From Unio delphinus (Eukaryota; Mollusca; Bivalvia; Unionida; Unionidae): 64,000 bases of DNA. The stretch spans positions 14,656,001 to 14,720,000 of the forward strand of contig JAQISU010000179.1 of assembly GCA_029339505.1 (NCBI GenBank), given 5' to 3'. Of the stretch, positions 1 to 51,781 are shown piece after piece. The notes below the pieces were generated by a model, which was not told the DNA's origin, did not search any database, and was given only the letters and a program-made list of their open reading frames with translations. The position numbers and the translations under genes were made by a program. Numbering within the stretch: the first letter of the stretch is position 1; the number at the start of each line of letters is the position of its first letter.

Positions 1-3000
1 ACTATTAAAAACCAATGAAATAGTGCACTTTTAAAAACTGTATGTAGTACCACACTATTAAAAGCTCATGTATTACCACACTATTAAAAGCTCATGTATT
101 ACCACACTATTAAAAGCTCATGTATTACCACACTATTAAAAACTAATGTATTACCACACTATTAAAAACTAATGTATTACCACACTATTAATAGCTAATG
201 TATTACCACACTATTAAAAGCTCATGTATTACCACACTATTAAAAGCTCATGTATTACCACACTATTAAAAACCAATGAAATAGTGCACTTTTAAAAACT
301 GTATGTAGTACCACACTATTAAAAGCTCATGTATTACCACACTATTAAAAGCTAATGTATTACCACACTATTAAAAACCAATGAAATTGTGCACTTTTAA
401 AAACTAATGTATTACCATTCTATTAAAAACCAATGGAATTACTACACTATGAAAAACTACTGGTAATGTATTACCATACTATTAAAAGCTAATGTATTAC
501 CACACTATTAAAAGCTCATGTATTACCACACTATTAAAAACCAATGAAATAGTGCACTTTTAAAAACTAATGTATTACCACACTATTAAAAGCTCATGTA
601 TTACCACACTATTAAAAACCAATGAAATAGTGCACTTTTAAAAACTAATGTATTACCACACTATTAATAGCTAATGTATTACCACACTATTAAAAGCTCA
701 TGTATTACCACACCATTAAAAACTGTATGTAGTACCACACTTTTAAAAACTAATGTATTACCATACTATTAAAAACCAATGGAATTACTACACTATGAAA
801 AACTACTGGTAATGTATTACCACACTATTAAAAGCTAATGTATTACCACACTTAAAAACTAATGTATTACCACACTATTAAAAACCAATGTAATAGTACA
901 CTTTTAAACACTAATGTATTACCACACTATTAAAAACTGTAATTTCTTACCACACTGTTAAAAAATGTTATGTAATATCACACTGTTAAAAACTGTAATG
1001 GAATACTACACTAATAAAAACTGTAATGGAATACTACACTAATAAAAACTGTAATGGATTACTACACTAATAAAAACTGTAATGGAATACTACACTAATA
1101 AAAACTGTAATGGAATACTACACTAATAAAAACTGTAATGGAATACTACACTATTAAAAACTGTAATGGAATACTACACTAATAAAAACTGTAATGGAAT
1201 ACTACACTAATAAAAACTGTAATGGAATACTACACTAATAAAAACTAATGGAATACTACCCTAATAAAAACTGTAATGGAATACTACACTAATAAAAACT
1301 GTAATGGAATACTACACTATTAAAAACTGTAATGGAATACTACACTAATAAAAACTGTAATGGAATACTACACTAATAAAAACTGTAATGGAATACTACA
1401 CTAATAAAAACTGTAATGGAATACTACACTAATAAAAACTGTAATGGAATACTACACTATTAAAAACTGTAATGGAATACTACACTAATAAAAACTGTAA
1501 TGGAATACTACACTAATAAAAACTGTAATGGAATACTACACTAATAAAAACTGTAATGGAATACTACACTAATAAAAACTGTAATGGAATACTACACTAA
1601 TAAAACTAATGGAATACTACACTAATAAAAACTGTAATGGAATACTACACTATTAAAAACTGTAATGGAATACTACACTAATAAAAACTGTAATGGAATA
1701 CTACACTAATAAAAACTGTAATGGAATACTACACTAATAAAAACTGTAATGGAATACTACACTAATAAAAACTGTAATGGAATACTACACTAATAAAAAC
1801 TGTAATGTATTAGTACACTATTAAAAACTAATGTATTAGTACACTATTGAAAACTAATGGAATACTACACTTTTAAAACCATAATGTAATACTACAGTAT
1901 TAAAAACTAATGTAATACATGTACTACACAATTAAAAACTGTAATATAATACTACACTATTAAAAATTGTAATGTAATACTATACTTTTAAAAACTGTTG
2001 TTGTTGTTGTTGTTGTAGGGTTTAACACCATTTTTAAGCACGATTGGTCATACATGATGGCCAGTATGATGGAGGAAGAACCCAGGAAAGAACTACCGAT
2101 CCACGAGAAGCTACTGCCATGCTTTTTCACATAGCCACATTGGCTGAATCTGATACTCGAACCCATGCAGACAGAAGTGAGATGGCAGTGATCCATGACA
2201 AAGAGCGCTTTAGACCACTCGGAGGGCCCATCTTTAAAAACTGTATTATGTTAATACACTATTAAAAACTATAATGTAGTACCACACTATTAAAAACTGT
2301 AATGTATTACCACACTATTCAAACTGTAATGTATTAGTACACTATCAAAAATGGTAATGTATTAGCACACTATTAATAACTGCAATGTATTAATACACTA
2401 TTAAAACTAATGTATTACTACATTATTAAAAACTATAATATATTAGTACACTATCAAAAATGGTAATGTATTAGCACATTAGTAATAACTGCAATGTATT
2501 AATACACCATTAAAAACTGTAATGTATTAGTACACTATTAAAACTAATGTATTACTACATTATTAAAAACTATAATATATTAGTACACTATTAAAAACTA
2601 TAATATATTAGTACACCATTACAAACTATAATATATTAATTAGTACACTATTATAAACTGTAATGTATTACTACACTATTAAAATCTGTAATGTATTACC
2701 ACACTATTAAAAACTAAAATATATTAGTACACTATTAAAAACTAATGTATTACTACACTATTAAAACTAATGTATTACTACATTATTAAAAACTAAAATT
2801 ATATTAGTACACTATTAAAATCTGTAATGTAATACTACACAGTTAAAAACTGTAACGTATTACCACACTATTAAAAACTAATGTATTAGTACACTATTAA
2901 AATTAATGTATTACTACACTATTAAAAACTATAATATATTAGTACACTATTAAAAACTAATGTATTACTACACTATTAAAATCTGTAATGTAATACTACA

Positions 3001-3135
3001 CAGTTAAAAACTAATGTATTACCACTATTAAAAACTGGAATGTATTACTACACTATTAAAAACTGTAATGTAATACTACACAGTTAAAAACTGTAATGTA
3101 TTACTAAAATATTAAAGACTAATATATGTTACTAC
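1..3135. repeat. AT-rich satellite array, 26-28-bp units
   Basis: Three sub-blocks share a core of TATTAAAAACT...AATG.AT(T)AC(C/T)AC. At 1-955 the unit is 26 bp (CTATTAAAAGCTCATGTATT type), with a second-order period of about 346 bp (compare 431 and 777). At 956-1997 the unit is 28 bp (AAAAACTGTAATGGAATACT type), very homogeneous. At 2233-3135 the unit is 27-28 bp and more degenerate. A SINE interrupts it at about 1998-2232. The array may continue left of the window. Confidence 0.97.
1998..2232 (-). mobile_element. tRNA-derived SINE (family 1), inserted in the satellite
   Basis: On the minus strand it starts with a tRNA-Leu-like head: GGGCCCTCCGAGTGGTCTAA followed by AGCGCTC (A box GAGTGGTCTAAAGCG), and a B box GGGTTCGAGTATC about 50 bases later. 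A body containing GTAGCTTCTCGTGG follows, and the 3' end is TGGTGTTAAACCCTACAA with a (CAA)n tail. TTTAAAAACTG flanks both sides and is a probable 11-bp target duplication, although the satellite unit itself contains most of it. Confidence 0.85.
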
Positions 3136-3138
3136 CCT

Positions 3139-3737
3139 CACATAAATTGATATGCCAGTTGCTGATAAAGAAAAATTATTTACCACATGTTATGAAGTAT
3201 TTTACACTCCTCGTTCTTGAGATTACATCATAATTTTTAAAAATGATCACTTTTATTAATAAATAGAAAAATATTTATTTTGTGAATGGTAACATTTCTC
3301 ATATATTTGTAGATTTTCATAATCCAAATCTCAACTGGCTTTCATCAAAATGCAGTGCTCCTCATTTCCTTGAAAGCACAAGGATGTAGAATAGATCGAA
3401 TGTACCATCCACCCTCTTGCGTGTTCTAAAAAACAGACAGTGGAGGCAGAGGACACATTAGTTTATGTGCCAGACTCGCAACAAAAATGGCACTGACTTG
3501 AATCTTAGCATTGGCCAGGTTTGGCTTACCATGTCTTCAGGCAATGCACTTTGCTCTGATTACGTCAGCACTAAAAAAGCTGTTTGTGTTACCATGATAT
3601 TAAACACAAAACCATGCTGTAGCAGCCATATAAATATCCGATTTCAGTTATTATCGTTAAAAAAAATGTGTCCATAGCCAGTGCATTTGTTGTCACTGCA
3701 TTGCACTTGTTCTACCTTTTTTCTGCTTCCTTTACAG
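3139..3737. other. Non-repetitive sequence upstream of the first visible MRPL28 exon
   Basis: Unique AT-rich sequence between the satellite and the exon. It should be intron (or contain the unseen first exon), but no ATG followed by a phase-1 donor could be identified with confidence. Confidence 0.5.
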
Positions 3738-44135
<40,398 letters not shown>

Positions 44136-44145
<10 letters not shown>

Positions 44146-44262
44146 GTGAGTAATAGATTCATAGATTATAGATACAAGTATTACAGCATACCTGTAAGTC
44201 AGAGATTTGTAGATATCTACATCATACCTGTATGTAAAAGTTTTGTACCATGCACTACATCA
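44136..44262 (+). repeat. Tandem repeat of MRPL28 exon end plus splice donor (three copies)
   Basis: Three degenerate copies of a block beginning TAC A(T/G)C ATA CCT, followed by a donor-like gtgagt, gtaagt or gtatgt and then AGATT(T/C)(A/G)TAGAT-like sequence. The donors start at 44146, 44194 and 44230. Spacings of 48 and 36 nt keep the reading frame. Confidence 0.75.
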
Positions 44263-44465
44263 TGGGGTAAAGACCAACAAAAAAAAACTTTGAAAAAATA
44301 CACCCAGGTCAAAATCCCTTTAGGATGAAAACCCCTAGGACAAAAAGATTCCCACAGGAAAATTGAAGGATTTGACATAATCCCTTCTACAAGTCAAATG
44401 TTTAACCTGTTGAGAACTTTTAAAACCATCACAAATATACATGTCTGTGTGTAAGCTAGGGCCCT
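44263..44465. other. Unique sequence after the MRPL28 exon
   Basis: Presumed intron 4; no exon recognised. Confidence 0.5.
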
Positions 44466-44474
44466 TGCGAGTTT

Positions 44475-44672
44475 TTTAGCATGTGGGTTATATGTGTAGT
44501 GTGTGGGTTATATGTGTAGTATACTGGTTATATATGTGGGTTACATGTTTAGTGTGTGGGTTATATGTGTAATGTACTGGTTATATGTGTGGGTTACATG
44601 TGTAGTGTGTGGGTTATATGTGTAGTGTACTGGTTATATGTGTGGGTTATATGTGTAGTGTGTGGGTTATAT
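44475..44672. repeat. GGGTTATATGTGTAGTGT minisatellite
   Basis: Units of about 18 bp arranged in a longer pattern with TACTGGTTATATGTGTGGGT. Confidence 0.9.
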
Positions 44673-44675
44673 GTA

Positions 44676-45343
44676 AGACAAGGGGAATATGATCACTAAT
44701 GATTGTTTTCATCTAAAGACTAATTGCATGTACAGGTGCTTTGTCACCTCACTTTATAAGAATCATTCACACATCCATCCACACACGCACATGCGTGCGT
44801 GCACACACACACACCTTTAGACTTTCAACATGATCACTTGCTGATATAAAAATCTGAAAACCTAGCTTGATACTTTATTATTCATTGCAATAATTTTGTT
44901 AATTTTGTTGAGGGAAAATTGTGAATGAACTTTAAGAATGATTTGTTTTTTTTCATCAATGATTGTAGAGAAAATGGAGTTACATCCCTTTACCCATAAG
45001 TGATATTCCAAAAACTTGTCTCTTTAAAAGATTTTTCAGTTTAAAAAATTGAAAGAAAAGAGAACTTGTCAGTATTATACATATTGTACTCATAAGACGT
45101 AAATAAAATAATAATTAAAATAATAATTGACTGTCATAATTGGTACCTAAAGCCACTTTTCTACTATTTTCAAAATTGAAAATTTCCTGACTATTTAAGA
45201 CATGTGAATGCATCTAATAGTCCCCCAGTCATAAAGCCTGCATGTATTTTAAACAAATTCTGCTTCTAGAACTCACAACTTTATCAATGTTTTAAATGCA
45301 TATTTTATTGTATTTTATTAAATTATATATATATAGTTTAAGT

Positions 45344-45348
<5 letters not shown>
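44676..45348. other. Unique sequence
   Basis: A CA/GT-rich stretch lies at 44768-44814; nothing else recognised. Confidence 0.55.

Positions 45349-45381
<33 letters not shown>
45349..45381. repeat. (TG)n microsatellite
   Basis: About 16 TG units. Confidence 0.95.
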
Positions 45382-45385
<4 letters not shown>

Positions 45386-45387
45386 TT

Positions 45388-45495
45388 GGTTCTGGGACTA
45401 ATTGGTCCATAATTGGCAGTAGAATTGGCCCATTAACATTCTTGGCCCATAACATACTTGGCCTAAACAAATTGGCCCATAACATTTTGAGTCCA
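45388..45495. repeat. Degenerate ATTGGCCCATAACA repeat
   Basis: Five or six imperfect copies of TTGGCCCATAACAT at irregular 20-30-bp spacing. Confidence 0.6.
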
Positions 45496-45499
45496 TTAT

Positions 45500-45844
45500 A
45501 AACTATTCTTATCATGATTTATTTAAATGATGTGGATGTAATGTTCTTTTTTTCAGCAGTCATTTTTTTTTATCTTTGTACATTACTTTCAAAATTCATT
45601 TGTCTGGGAATAGAAATACAGTGGTAAAAATATAATGAACCCATATTGATTAAATTATATACTGCATAATCAGCATTTTGAAATTGACCTTGACCTTAAT
45701 GCACTTCCTATTCATCTACTATAAATTGTGTATTAACAGTAAATATTTTTCAGTGTTCTTGAGTTTAAAATGTCTGTCCGTGTAAAGTCGCTATGTTAGT
45801 TTAAAATGTCTCAGTTTGCATTGGACAGGAGTCGGGCATAAATG
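45500..45844. other. Unique sequence
   Basis: No feature seen. Confidence 0.55.
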
Positions 45845-46230
45845 TATATGGTATGTTACAGTTTATGCAGTGCATCATGGGTGTTACAATTGGTGCAGTG
45901 CATCATGTGTGTTACAGTTGGTACAGTGCATCATGGTTGTTATAGTTGGTGCAATACATCATGGTTGTTATAATTGGTACAGTGCATCATGGGTATTACA
46001 GTTGGTACAGTGCATCATGGGTGTTATAGTTGGTACAGTGCATCTTGGTTGTTATAGTTGGTACAATGCATCATGGTTGTTATAATTGGTACAGTGCATC
46101 ATGGGTATTACAGTTGGTACAGTGCATCATGGTTGTTATAGTTGGTACAATGCATCATGTGTGTTATAGTAGGTGCAGTGCATCATGGGTGTTACAGTTG
46201 GTGCAGAGCATCATGGGTGTTACAGTCAGT
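45845..46230. repeat. 28-bp minisatellite (GTGCATCATGGGTGTTACAG)
   Basis: About 14 copies. TGGTACAG alternates with TGGTGCAG, and GGGTGTTAC with GGTTGTTAT. Confidence 0.93.
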
Positions 46231-46235
46231 GCAGT

Positions 46236-46645
46236 GAATTATTTGAAAAGGAGAATACTGAATTGTATGGTATTGAACATGTATTTGAAAAGGTGAATAC
46301 TGAATTGTGATGGTATTGAATATGTATTTGAAAAGGAGAATACTGAATTGTATGGTATTGAATATGTATTTGAAAAGGTGAATATTGAATTGTATGGTAT
46401 TGAATATGTATTTGAAAAGGTGAATACTGAATCGTATGGTATTGAATATGTATTTGAAAAGGAGAATACTGAATTGTATGGTATTGAATATGTATTTGAA
46501 AAGGTGAATACTGAATTGTATGGTATTGAATATGTATTTGAAAAGGTGAATACTGAATTGTGATGGTATTGAACATGTATTTGAAAAGGTGAATACTGAA
46601 TTGTATGGTATTGAACATGTATTTGAAAAGGAGAATACTTAATTG
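46236..46645. repeat. 42-bp minisatellite (GGTATTGAATATGTATTTGA)
   Basis: About 10 copies. The unit is a multiple of three and keeps frames open on both strands (plus-strand reading IEYVFEKVNTELYG), interrupted where TGATGG replaces TATGG. Probably non-coding. Confidence 0.93.
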
Positions 46646-47030
46646 TATGGGACCTTGTTTTAAGTGGATGCTTTCCTAATCCAAAATTAAATTGCAATAA
46701 AACAATATTTATATACAAATCAGATTCAAATGTCGTGAAAGTACCATAGCATTGACTTTATTGATTGCCCCGATTTATAGAAATTTAAAGTCATTATTGT
46801 TAATTATATTATTTTGTATGGGTTTCCCAGTCTTGAAATAATATTTACACAATAGCATAAATGATCATCTTTGTAAATTTTGTCCCAAAGAATCTTCTAA
46901 CAAAATAACGTCATGTTCTGGAAAACTCAGAGATATGCGACTGTGGATATAAACATATTTCAAAATGAAATTGTTGGAGATATTATGATTATGGTCATTA
47001 AAAAGTCACAAAGTCACAACTGCCAAATCG
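46646..47030. other. Unique sequence
   Basis: No feature seen. Confidence 0.55.
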
Positions 47031-47226
47031 AGGTTAGTGTTACGACTGGTCGACCTAGTGTCAGGATAATGTGACTGGGTGGTGCTATTTGTCTGTGGCA
47101 TGATGCCCTAGTGTTAGACATCATGCTATTTGTCTGTGGCATGATGTTCTAGTGTTAGACATCACTATAAACTAGACAGGACTGAATTTATTTTAAAGCT
47201 ATGTTAAAAATCTAAAAAATAGCACA
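47031..47226 (+). mobile_element. tRNA-derived SINE (family 2), 5'-truncated
   Basis: Begins inside the family-2 body (AGGTTAGTGTTACGACTGGT) and runs to AAAGCTATGTTAAAAATC with a CA-rich end. An internal segment of about 43 bp (CTATTTGTCTGTGGCATGAT type) is tandemly duplicated. No tRNA head. Confidence 0.75.
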
Positions 47227-47291
47227 CAGAGGATTGTGTTGTGAAGAGAATTTGAATACTAGTCATACCACAATGTTTATACACTTCACAT

Positions 47292-47296
<5 letters not shown>

Positions 47297-47332
<36 letters not shown>
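47297..47332. repeat. (AG)n microsatellite
   Basis: About 18 AG units. Confidence 0.95.
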
Positions 47333-47336
<4 letters not shown>

Positions 47337-48139
47337 ACATGGAGTGCAAAACAATTATTTATGCAAAGAAAAATTATACAACATACAGGGGGGTTGGAAA
47401 CTTCATTCTCTGCCAAATAAAATATCACCCATATCCAAATGAAGGAAAATTATAAACTTGATTATATTTGTAAGAACATAAGTTGCATTGATTAATGGGG
47501 CAAAACAAACTCATTGATGGTGCTTATTTTTTGACAACCACGCAGCTCATAAATATTTCTTCATCAGCTGAGAAACTAAACGCATGATTTCTTTGTCAAA
47601 AGATGTGAGTGCATTGGTGCAGTTAATGTAAATTTTTAAGCAATGTGTTTAACAAACAGGCAGAATAGCAAGTTCTGAATTTGCATAGAAAATCTAAATG
47701 CTTTTGTGTTCACTGTTATTAAAATTTTGTTACATTTATATACTTTGTAAATCTGAATAATGCATTACTACAATTTTGACTAATTTATTTTATTTTACTC
47801 GTGTTTATACAACTTAAATTAAAAATCAACTTGATTTAGTGTCAGCAAGATAGCAATGCACTATATTAACCATCCTATCATAAATTTACAAGAATTATAT
47901 CAGAATAAGTTGATGTTTATTTTGGTACTGATATTAGCAAAATATTAAATCTTTTCCAAATCGAAAAATGTTTAGTTTTTTTTAAAATAAATATACTGAT
48001 TTGCATCACATTTTAGACAGCTAACTTCAGCTGGTCACCTTGAGTGAGTTCGGCCTAAGGGCACAATGACCTTGACAGCCTTTGATCATATCTGCTTAAT
48101 CTTTCTCAGAAATCTTCATTTCCATATCAACATTGTTCA
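47333..48139. other. Unique sequence
   Basis: AT-rich; no feature recognised. The MRPL28 terminal exon was looked for here and not found. Confidence 0.55.
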
Positions 48140-48362
48140 CTACTATCTATATATACTCCTTTACAAGTCCGTCAAACTGTGAAGAACAACGATCATGACC
48201 TGCCACAGAATAATATGCATGTAGATTAGGGTCTGTGTTGTTTGTTTTACTGACTACTCCAAACAAACTGCACAGACACTGATATGCCAGTGCATAATAT
48301 ACTTGCAGATCTGGGACTGTGCAATTTGTAACTGGACTCCTAAGTGAGTATATACGGTACCA
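48140..48362. mobile_element. Foldback MITE, copy 5 (longest)
   Basis: Left end TATATATACTCCTTTACAAG then TCCGTCAAACTG; right end GTAACTGGACTCCTAAGTGA then GTATATACGG, roughly the reverse complement. The inside contains AACAAACTGCACAGACACTG and GATATGCCAGTGCATAATAT. Confidence 0.75.
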
Positions 48363-48879
48363 TACCTAATGCAAGGTTAACAGTTTGGGACAAGAAGAAA
48401 AAAAAAGAGATCAAAGAAGAAATATTGCATAAAAAAGCAGCAGCAAAAGGAAATCAGTCAGAAAAACAAATGACAATGGCAAAAAGAAATCTATAAGAAA
48501 AACAAAGAATTAATGACAAAAAGACAATGGTTCTGTTTCAATATCTTTGTAATTTTCACTTTTTTCCCAAGTTCTCTTGACTGGCAAGAAAAACTACAGG
48601 TACAAACCAAGACACATGCATAGCACTATCATTATAAATAACAATAATCTCATTTGTATCTATACATAAATTTACATTTGTACATGTAGCAATACAGGGC
48701 CGAGTCTGGTCCCAAAATAATAAACAGCTCGTAATGTTAACAATAAAATGCATGGAATATTAGCATTATTAAATGCATGGAATATTAGCATTATTAAATG
48801 ATATTACGAGGTTTGGGTTAGTTTTTCAGCTTCATTCAGAAAAAAAGAATTGTATTAAAAATGCAGCAAAATGCAATCA

Positions 48880-48927
<48 letters not shown>

Positions 48928-49366
48928 CAGTAGTTATGTGTGTGAGAGCATGAGTGCTGTATTATGTATTTTACAACTAAAGTTTTCACTCTTAAAATAT
49001 TTTCTTGAATGAATGTTTAAAAAACAAGTCAAACTTCAACCAAAAACGGTTTTAACAAAACAGGAAATTATAACCCAAAACTTTTTTCATGAATTATATA
49101 ATGTCCTTGAGCTCTGCTCATTTTTTACATTGATGGTGGAAAAAAAGAAAATACAGTATATTAATTTTAGTACTGTGAATTCACGAGCTGATGCCTAGAA
49201 CAGAAATGGATGATAACCTGCAAAATGTAAAGCCAAGATATTTTCAGAATTCCCAAGTTATTCATAACTATTATATCAGTGATAGTTCTCATAGAAGTCA
49301 CATGACTAGACTCACTGTGGAAGAGATTGCACAATCTAGCTATAACATTGTGTAACTGGGTTATTG
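48363..49366. other. Region downstream of the serine-rich gene (its presumed 3' UTR and intergenic DNA)
   Basis: Contains a 24-bp duplication (48747-48800) and an (AG)n run at 48885-48925. No canonical minus-strand AATAAA was identified close to the stop. Confidence 0.5.
48885..48925. repeat. (AG)n microsatellite
   Basis: About 20 AG units. Confidence 0.95.
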
Positions 49367-51781
49367 CTACAAATTTGCCAAAGTTTGAATCCTGACTCGT
49401 CCTGACTTGTCCCTTTTGTAAAATGTTTCACTGAATCTCTTGAACTTTCTAATCACAGCTTTCTTGTCAACAATCCTTGGCTCATGCCTTACACTTGGCA
49501 ATGATGGGAAATGATCACGTCTGCTCAATGGATCACTCTGCACTGATGGAGCAAAGATGTGTGGTTCTGATTGGAGACTGTCTGGAGTTTTACACTTGTG
49601 GCGACGGAATTTAAATAGATGTTTTAATGGTGTGCTTTGTTTTGGAACTTTGAATACAGTGTTCAAATTCTCAACAGCATCTTCAGTTCTTTGTGGTTCT
49701 GATATCACTGTTGGATGCGGTCGAGTCACAAGTGTTGCTGCAACAGCTTTTGATTCATTATTAGAATCTGCCGAGTTTTTACCACTAGTTGTGGAGCTAC
49801 TAATCTTAGAACTACTACTACAGTTTCTGGCTGGCGAGTTGCATGGGGCAAATATTCCACTACTACTGACACTATTTGGACTGTCCGTAAGAATGGAGTC
49901 TACCAAAGCCTCTTTGTGTGAATCTGTAGTGGGGCTGCTGATCGTGACACTTGGAGGTGGTGGGACATTGCTACTGCTGTCTTTCTCATTACTAGAACTG
50001 GATTTCCCAACTAACTCCAACCTTTCTTGGAGAGGCGATGAATCGGTACTATTGCTGTTACTAGTATGCACTGTACTACGATAGTCATTATTTGGTGTGC
50101 TAACACTGTACAAATCAGGATTTGATGCACGCTTGGCCTCCATGGAAGAACTACCACTAGATTTATCCTGTAATCGAATCTGTGTACTTGAACGTGGAAT
50201 AACGTTTGGTTTACAAGGAAAATGTTCCTCATCCTCGTACAGACTTTCCACAATCAAATTTCCTTCTTGCACATTCGAGTCAGGTTCTATAGCAGAAATT
50301 GCTTCCAAGTCATGCCTTGAGCAAGACTCTCCAAGAATCTTATGCAAATTGTGGTCCTTGCATTTGCCATCTTTATAACTTTCACGGAAATCTGCATTTC
50401 CAGTACTGTAAGCACGGGGACGAGGTGGAGGCAAAGGTGGTTTTCCAGCAGCAGTTGCTGCCCTTTTCTTCATGATATTCCTCATATAAGATTCCTCAAG
50501 ATTCACATCACTGGATTCAAGATCATCATGAATGGACCATGTGTAAATACTCTCAAGGTCCTCGTTGTCTTCCAGACTCTGTAGAGATCCTTCATCACTG
50601 GGTCCAATTCTAGATGGCATTTCTGACGAGAGCTCAGAAATCAATGTAGAGTGAACAATATTGTTAGATCGAGGTCGACTAGATGCTTTTGACAAAATTG
50701 TCTCTTCAATCATGGTTGAGGAGGCTTTTGGGGTAACCATATTGCTTTTGGTCTTACTACCGCTTGAAAATAAAACAGCCTCGTCAAGTAGAGTTGATGA
50801 GGCAATTGGGTGGGAGCTGGAAGTACTCCTCTGACTTGATCGTCCACTACTGCCAGACATAAAACTATCATCTAACATGGTGGATGAAGCAATGGGGATT
50901 GATGTGCTCTTGCGACTGCTTCGTGAAGATGTTGTCCTGTCTCGCATTGATTTTTTCCCTCGTCGAGATCGTGGTGTAGAGAAATTGTCAGAAGATCCAC
51001 CAGAGCTGGAAGAATAAGTTTTTAAGGGAGCTCTTATGGGTGAATGTGAGCTCTCAGCACCTTCAACATGGCGAGTAAAAAGTTCCTCAGCAAATGCACT
51101 GGAATGAGAGTCATTGTTCGACTTGCTCAACTGAGACACCATTGAATTTATTTTCCTCTGACGATCAATTGTGAAATCTGAATAATATTGCAGCCTAGAC
51201 ATAAATTCCTTATCCAAATCATAGCACTCGGGCACAACCTGGTTGTCCGAAGAATCATCAGATTTGGGGTATCCATCCGAAGTACTGTCCTGTACAGAGC
51301 TCCGGATTGATGTTGATGATGTTGAAGATGAATTGGAGTTGTCTGTGAATTCCATGCTATGTAGGATCTCAATAGTTGGCGTGTGGTCCATGTTTTTGTC
51401 CGTATCGCTCTGAGATGAATTCAGATAATTTGAATTATTGTCAAGAATAATAGTCTTTGATTTTGACTCCTCTAGAAGCAGACCATCAACACTGGCATCT
51501 TCCGATTCCGCCAACGAGCACATAGGATTGGTGGGGAAAAGTGACTCTTCACTAGTGGAGGAACTCAGCATGTATTCTGGTGAAATGTTCATGAAAGATG
51601 GAGTAGTTGTACATGCTGTCACGTAAGTCAGCGAGTTCTGCATGAAGGAAGGTGTTGATGGTGGTGCCATGCACACTGGAAATTCTGCCTCCAGTCCACA
51701 AGTTTCTAGCAGACTTTTAAACTTTGCTGCGATTTCTTCAATCTCGCTCTGCAGTGCTTGCTCCTGCTTCTTGATATTTAT
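49367..51781 (-). CDS. Last coding exon (804 codons) of serine-rich protein
   Basis: An uninterrupted frame of 2,415 nt runs from acceptor CAATTTCAG (exon base 51781) to a TAG stop at 49367-49369. It opens with INIKKQEQALQSEIEEIAAK, continuing the coiled coil of the preceding exon in phase 0, and then becomes Ser-rich. Ser/Thr runs, acidic patches (SLQSLEDNEDLESIYTW near 50573-50623), poly-Pro (PPLPPPRPR at 50414-50440; VPPPPS near 49950) and a basic tail are visible. The splice acceptor, not an internal Met, sets the start: the first ATG (M A P P S T P S) lies 37 codons in. A single exon of this length with no stops and biased composition is very unlikely to be chance. Confidence 0.93.
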   Translation of the reverse strand: MNIKKQEQALQSEIEEIAAKFKSLLETCGLEAEFPVCMAPPSTPSFMQNSLTYVTACTTTPSFMNISPEYMLSSSTSEESLFPTNPMCSLAESEDASVDGLLLEESKSKTIILDNNSNYLNSSQSDTDKNMDHTPTIEILHSMEFTDNSNSSSTSSTSIRSSVQDSTSDGYPKSDDSSDNQVVPECYDLDKEFMSRLQYYSDFTIDRQRKINSMVSQLSKSNNDSHSSAFAEELFTRHVEGAESSHSPIRAPLKTYSSSSGGSSDNFSTPRSRRGKKSMRDRTTSSRSSRKSTSIPIASSTMLDDSFMSGSSGRSSQRSTSSSHPIASSTLLDEAVLFSSGSKTKSNMVTPKASSTMIEETILSKASSRPRSNNIVHSTLISELSSEMPSRIGPSDEGSLQSLEDNEDLESIYTWSIHDDLESSDVNLEESYMRNIMKKRAATAAGKPPLPPPRPRAYSTGNADFRESYKDGKCKDHNLHKILGESCSRHDLEAISAIEPDSNVQEGNLIVESLYEDEEHFPCKPNVIPRSSTQIRLQDKSSGSSSMEAKRASNPDLYSVSTPNNDYRSTVHTSNSNSTDSSPLQERLELVGKSSSSNEKDSSSNVPPPPSVTISSPTTDSHKEALVDSILTDSPNSVSSSGIFAPCNSPARNCSSSSKISSSTTSGKNSADSNNESKAVAATLVTRPHPTVISEPQRTEDAVENLNTVFKVPKQSTPLKHLFKFRRHKCKTPDSLQSEPHIFAPSVQSDPLSRRDHFPSLPSVRHEPRIVDKKAVIRKFKRFSETFYKRDKSGRVRIQTLANL

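Noticed and set aside
3668..3737. Hydrophobic in-frame extension upstream of the MRPL28 exon, looking like a signal peptide
   Set aside because: It is the polypyrimidine tract and acceptor of the exon. A mitochondrial targeting sequence should be Arg-rich, and this has none.
44146..44328. Open frame continuing past the MRPL28 exon to a stop at 44326
   Set aside because: The sequence matches no L28m and begins with a good donor; it is reported as a repeated-donor curiosity, not as coding exon.
46226..46718. Long open frames of 130 and 159 codons on the minus strand
   Set aside because: They are produced by a 42-bp tandem repeat whose unit is a multiple of three; both strands and several frames are open.
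49557..50584. Plus-strand open frames opposite the serine-rich exon
   Set aside because: Shadow frames of a long Ser-rich coding exon on the minus strand.
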